Of a DNA stretch of 9,340 nt, positions 6,728 through 9,340 are shown piece after piece; the first letter of the stretch is position 1, and every line of letters begins with the position of its first letter. The stretch lies in assembly GCA_030740415.1 (NCBI GenBank), contig JASLXI010000016.1, positions 1 through 9,340 of the forward strand, read 5' to 3'. The stretch comes from Dehalococcoidia bacterium (GTDB lineage Bacteria; Chloroflexota; Dehalococcoidia; UBA2985). Below the pieces are notes generated by a model. The model did not search any database and was not told where the DNA came from. It was given only the letters and a program-made list of their open reading frames with translations. A program made the translations under genes and the position numbers.

Positions 6728-6762
6728 CTGTGGGGGTATCCCACAGACTGGACTTAGTCCAG
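6728..6762. repeat. Two adjacent perfect stem-loops
   Basis: CTGTGGG (6728-6734) pairs with CCCACAG (6740-6746) across a 5-nt loop, and CTGGAC (6748-6753) pairs with GTCCAG (6757-6762) across TTA. They follow the REP-like element with almost no spacing. No T-run follows, so they are not a typical intrinsic terminator. Confidence 0.6.
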
Positions 6763-6916
6763 ACCCACACCTTATGGATAGCAAGCATTGTCAGACCAGG
6801 ACAGCAGAAGTTGAATGTGGGTGCAGGGCGTACTCTACCCCTTCTAAGAAAGGAAGGGAGACAAAGGGAGGCGGAGGTGGCTCAGTGAATGGTAGATCAC
6901 TAGAGGGGAAAGCGCA

Positions 6917-8008
6917 GTGGACGTAACCAAACTCTTCCGACGCGACCTTAGAGAGCTACGACCCTACGAGGCCGTGGACTCACCTGAGGCCTTGGCCGAG
7001 ATCGCCGGGATACCGCCCGAAAACATCATCAAGCTCAATGCCAACGAGAACCCCTATGGCTCGTCGCCTTGGGTACAGGAAGCCTTGGGACGTCACAACA
7101 GCTACCACATCTACCCAGATGCTAACCAGACCGTTCCACGGGCAGCTCTGGAGAGATACACTGGCATATCTGCGGACCACATTCTGGTCGGTGCGGGTGC
7201 CGACGAGATCATCGATCTCTTGTTGAGGGCTATCCTGGAACCCGGCGACAGAGTCATTAGCTGCCCACCGACCTTCGGTATGTACTCCTTCAGCACCCAG
7301 GTGAACGGAGGAAGACTGATCTCCATCCCCAGAGACAAGGAGTTCTTGGTGGACCTCCCCAAAGTCAAAAAGGCTATGGGGACCATGACAAAGGCCATAT
7401 TTCTAGCCTCGCCCAACAACCCCACTGGGAACCCCGTCCCGAAGAACATGATCCTGAGCCTCCTGAGGGAAGATGTCCTCGTCGTAGTAGATGAGACCTA
7501 CTTCGAGTTCAGCGGCCAGACAGTAGCGCCGCTGGTTGCCGTGCACTCCAACCTAGTGGTGCTTCGTACTCTGAGTAAATGGGCTGGCCTGGCTGGCCTG
7601 CGCCTGGGCTATGGTATCATGGCCCCACGCCTTTTGCGGCTCCTCATGGACATCAAACAGCCGTACAACGTCAGTGCCGCGGCAGAGGTAGCTCTTCTGG
7701 CCTCTCTGGACGACCTGGCCTATCTCAGGCGCAACGTAGATGCCATAGTTCAGGAGCGAGAGCGCCTATTCTCCATGCTGACTCTCATACCCGGTATCGC
7801 GCCTAGGCACTCTCTGGGTAACTTCCTTCTCTGTAACATATCCAATGGCAAGGCGACCCAGGTGTTCCAAGGACTGGCGCGTAGAGGCATCTTTGTGCGA
7901 TACTTCAACGCGCCCCGCCTGAGGGACTCGCTCCGCATATCCGTGGGTAAACAGGAGCATACCGATGCCCTGGTGGAAGCCCTGGAAGCGATATTTACAG
8001 AGTTGTAA
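6917..8008 (+). CDS. hisC: Histidinol-phosphate aminotransferase
   Basis: A PLP-dependent fold-type I aminotransferase that converts imidazole-acetol phosphate and glutamate to L-histidinol phosphate. It has 363 residues, normal for HisC. Landmarks: LNANENPYG near residue 40, a coenzyme-binding GAGADEIID near residue 93, Asn168 in SPNNPTG, Asp192 and Tyr195 in VDETYFEF, Schiff-base Lys221 in RTLSKWAGLAGLRLGYG, and the substrate-binding arginine in LRISVG near the C-terminus. The start is a GTG at 6917 with GAGGGG (6903-6908) 8 nt upstream; there is no ATG in frame nearby. It stands apart from hisD by a repeat-rich gap, so it may be expressed from read-through or from a weak promoter that I cannot identify. 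Broad-specificity aromatic aminotransferase activity cannot be excluded. Confidence 0.95.
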   Translation: MDVTKLFRRDLRELRPYEAVDSPEALAEIAGIPPENIIKLNANENPYGSSPWVQEALGRHNSYHIYPDANQTVPRAALERYTGISADHILVGAGADEIIDLLLRAILEPGDRVISCPPTFGMYSFSTQVNGGRLISIPRDKEFLVDLPKVKKAMGTMTKAIFLASPNNPTGNPVPKNMILSLLREDVLVVVDETYFEFSGQTVAPLVAVHSNLVVLRTLSKWAGLAGLRLGYGIMAPRLLRLLMDIKQPYNVSAAAEVALLASLDDLAYLRRNVDAIVQERERLFSMLTLIPGIAPRHSLGNFLLCNISNGKATQVFQGLARRGIFVRYFNAPRLRDSLRISVGKQEHTDALVEALEAIFTEL

Positions 8009-8015
8009 AAGAGGG

Positions 8016-8073
8016 TCTGGGGGTGTCCTCCAGATATAATTCCTTCCCCCTTCCTAGCTGGGAAGAGGGAAGG
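8016..8073. repeat. Tandem hairpins between hisC and hisB
   Basis: TCTGGGGG (8016-8023) pairs with CCTCCAGA (8027-8034) over a 3-nt loop with one G-T wobble. CCTTCCC (8042-8048) pairs with GGGAAGG (8067-8073), enclosing an inner TTCC/GGAA pairing. The block begins 8 bp after the hisC stop. It could slow 3' exonucleases or attenuate read-through into hisB, but without a T-run it is not a classic terminator. Its order of parts resembles the block at 2140-2200. Confidence 0.6.
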
Positions 8074-8084
8074 AGGGATTGTCG

Positions 8085-8118
8085 AAGGAGGTCATGTAGC
8101 AACTGGCTGTCTATGACC
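8085..8118 (+). promoter_or_regulatory. Perfect SD followed by ATG-TAG, with an inverted repeat upstream of hisB
   Basis: AAGGAGGT (8085-8092) is a full anti-16S match, but the ATG one base later (8094-8096) is followed at once by TAG (8097-8099). GGTCAT (8090-8095) is repeated inverted as ATGACC (8113-8118), so a stem would cover part of this SD while leaving the hisB SD (8119-8124) just outside. It may be a remnant or a translational control element; this is inference from layout. Confidence 0.3.
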
Positions 8119-8130
8119 AGGAGATAGATA

Positions 8131-8730
8131 ATGAGCGATCGTAAGGCCACTCTCAAACGGGACACAAAAGAGACCCAGGTCGAAGTGACCCTGGATCTCG
8201 ATGGCACTGGCAAGGCCTCCGTCGATACTCCTAACGGGATGCTAAATCATCTGGTCGAACAGTTGGCACGTCACAGTCTCATGGACATCACCGTATCCGC
8301 CCGTGGCGATACATCCCCCGGATGGCACCACCTTGTGGAGGACGTGGGCATCGTCTTGGGCCAAACCCTGCACCAAGCAGTGGGGGAAGGGAGAGGGATT
8401 CTCCGCATGGGCGATGTCACGGTTCCTCTGGACGAAACCCTGGCGATGGTGGCCCTGGACCTGGGAGGACGACCCTACGCCGTCGTAAAAGTCGCCTTCG
8501 ACGACCCTCTCATAGGCGACCTGCCATCAGACCTGGTCCGCCACTTCCTGGAGGTCCTTTCCCTGGAGGGACGGATCAACCTGCATGCCCAGATACTTGC
8601 TGGCGGTAATGACCACCACAAAGCCGAGGCTCTCTTCAAGGCCCTGGCCAGGGCGCTGCGTAAAGCCCTTGCCGTAGACCCCAGTGTAGCCAACGACGTG
8701 CCTAGTACCAAGGGCACCATCAGCGACTAG
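8131..8730 (+). CDS. hisB: Imidazoleglycerol-phosphate dehydratase
   Basis: HisB dehydrates imidazole-glycerol phosphate to imidazole-acetol phosphate using two manganese ions, in a 24-subunit particle. The 199 residues match the monofunctional enzyme; no phosphatase domain is attached. The two-fold metal-binding repeat is intact: His40, His66-His67 and Glu70 in the first half (GDTSPGWHHLVED), His152, His162-His163 and Glu166 in the second (GGNDHHKAEALFKALARAL). The C-terminal PSTKG is present. Slightly divergent positions are NHLVEQ instead of the usual DHML and Trp65 where an acidic residue commonly precedes the HH pair. The start is set by AGGAGA (8119-8124), 6 nt before the ATG. The histidinol-phosphate phosphatase activity must come from another gene. 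hisH, hisA and hisF, which often follow hisB, are not next. Confidence 0.96.
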   Translation: MSDRKATLKRDTKETQVEVTLDLDGTGKASVDTPNGMLNHLVEQLARHSLMDITVSARGDTSPGWHHLVEDVGIVLGQTLHQAVGEGRGILRMGDVTVPLDETLAMVALDLGGRPYAVVKVAFDDPLIGDLPSDLVRHFLEVLSLEGRINLHAQILAGGNDHHKAEALFKALARALRKALAVDPSVANDVPSTKGTISD

Positions 8731-9012
8731 GATTTTCTGACCCCGGCTCACCCAGAAGCCGTCGACCACATCGGCCAAGATTCCTCTGTTGTTGTCGCGA
8801 TGGATGACTCGGCCTGCCAGGGATAATCCACGCAATACTTGAGCGCTTTCTGGGTCACGTACGTTTTAGGTCTCATGTGTGAGGGGCTTGGCGTGCTGGC
8901 AAGAGAGTCAGGAGTCTCAAACCTAGTTTTGCGCCTGGTTTAAGTCTCATATTTGGCAAGACCGTCAAAGGTGGCTACGAGAATTGATTGGACCGACAGA
9001 ATATAGACCGCT
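8731..9012. other. Intergenic region with no recognised gene
   Basis: No open frame here has a ribosome binding site and a recognisable product. A weak hairpin CGGCT/AGCCG (8744-8748 and 8757-8761) follows hisB without a T-run. A minus-strand frame from a stop at 8868-8866 to about 8731 gives a short peptide vaguely like a bacterial SH3 repeat, but it runs on into antisense hisB and I do not call it. Confidence 0.5.
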
Positions 9013-9340
9013 ATGAAGAAAAGCCCCGCATCATATCTGGTTTGGGCCATATGGCCGCTGTGCTTGCTGATCACCTCTTCATCTATGCCAGTACACTATC
9101 CATGTCCGCTTGGGAGCCCTGCCCAGCGGCGAGCTAGTCGGCATGGTGTCAGTGCCTCTGTGGATCATTTCCTTCGCACAGATTCCAGCGCTAATTTGCG
9201 TCTTTCCTGACGGCTCCCTGCTCTCAGCCCGCTGGCGCTTGGTCGCCAGGGGATTAGTTGGAGCTCTCGCACTGGCCATGGTTTCATCGCTACTGATACC
9301 TGAAGTGGAAGTTCGGCCTCCCGTCAGTAACTTTATCACC
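9013..9340 (+). pseudogene. N-terminus of a membrane sensor protein (histidine-kinase type), apparently frameshifted, cut by window edge
   Basis: An ATG at 9013 opens MKKSPASYLVWAIWPLCLLI, a basic start plus one membrane helix. From about 9107 to the window end a different frame is clearly protein-like: LGALPSGELVGMVSVPLWII, then LICVFPDGSLLSARWRLVAR and a further hydrophobic stretch. The FPDG(x)LxSxRWRxVA pattern is typical, from memory, of the membrane sensor region of Chloroflexota and actinobacterial two-component histidine kinases. Between them a third frame reads ADHLFIYASTLSM (about 9063-9101), which also looks like part of that region. Thus two frame changes and possibly an internal deletion separate the pieces. 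The second frame has a TGA at 9068-9070, so it is not independent upstream of that. Kinase domain is outside the window; the identity is inferred from the sensor style only. Sequencing error is the alternative to decay. Confidence 0.4.

Larger units (their letters stand above)
6660..6916. other. Structured, repeat-rich intergenic region between hisD and hisC
   Basis: No convincing gene lies here; the short open frames are low-complexity and have no ribosome binding sites. The DNA is unusually rich in inverted repeats, from a 12-bp palindrome near the start through a REP-like element, two adjacent hairpins and a longer-range pairing (ACCCACA 6763-6769 with TGTGGGT 6816-6822). The last part (6836-6890) is purine-rich on the plus strand. 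Its position inside an operon could affect mRNA stability or partial termination, or it could simply be an inserted extragenic repeat. Confidence 0.6.

Noticed and set aside
6686..6730. T-box-like leader before hisC
   Set aside because: The GGATGGTGGCAATC stretch superficially recalls a T-box, but the AGGGTGGNACCGCG core and a terminator with T-run are absent; a REP-like repeat explains it better.
6681..6926. Small plus-strand open frames between hisD and hisC
   Set aside because: They translate the REP-like element and hairpins, are low-complexity, lack ribosome binding sites and overlap the hisC start.
8016..8073. Intrinsic terminator of hisC
   Set aside because: The stems are strong but no run of T follows the last one, and hisB continues in the same direction.
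8527..8868. Minus-strand open frame with an SH3-like stretch after hisB
   Set aside because: Most of it is antisense to a well-supported hisB, there is no ribosome binding site, and the SH3 resemblance over about 45 residues is weak.
1..9340. CRISPR array, tRNA, rRNA or insertion sequence
   Set aside because: I saw no regularly spaced direct repeats, no cloverleaf with TTCRANY-type loop, no rRNA sequence and no transposase motif on either strand.

Overview
The window is a moderately GC-rich bacterial chromosome segment. Most of it is a histidine biosynthesis cluster, preceded by a small housekeeping block. Gene content and protein style (long HisG next to a HisZ-like protein, GC-rich extragenic hairpins, a membrane sensor fragment with a 'FPDG...RWR' motif) suggest a Chloroflexota-like lineage, perhaps Dehalococcoidia. 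That placement is inference from memory, not a search result.

Region 1 (1-2072): the 3' part of a PdxA-family dehydrogenase gene enters from the left edge. It is followed by proC (pyrroline-5-carboxylate reductase) and yggT (small membrane protein), joined by a 1-nt overlap. A convergent DUF167/YggU gene on the minus strand meets yggT with a 3-bp gap between the two stop codons. It is split by two compensating single-base frameshifts, so it is either a fresh pseudogene or carries sequence errors.

Region 2 (2073-2304): an intergenic stretch with a strong hairpin repeat and a good sigma-70-type promoter (TTGAAG, 17 bp, TACAAT) about 35 bp upstream of hisZ.

Region 3 (2305-6659): hisZ, hisG, a zinc-dependent phospholipase C-like gene and hisD, tightly packed and overlapping, so very likely one transcript. 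hisG has no ordinary start codon where its conserved N-terminus begins. It has an ATC codon placed 6 nt after a perfect GGAGG, inside the end of hisZ. HisG is the long form with a C-terminal regulatory domain, yet it sits with a HisZ-like protein that normally accompanies the short form.

Region 4 (6660-8730): hisC and hisB, each preceded by an intergenic region rich in inverted repeats and REP-like elements (257 bp and 122 bp).

Region 5 (8731-9340): about 280 bp with no convincing gene, then the start of a membrane sensor protein (histidine-kinase-type N-terminus) that appears frameshifted and is cut by the window edge.

Together hisZ/hisG (step 1), hisB (imidazoleglycerol-phosphate dehydration), hisC (transamination) and hisD (final oxidation) cover part of the histidine pathway. 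hisI/hisE, hisA, hisH, hisF and the histidinol-phosphate phosphatase are not in the window.
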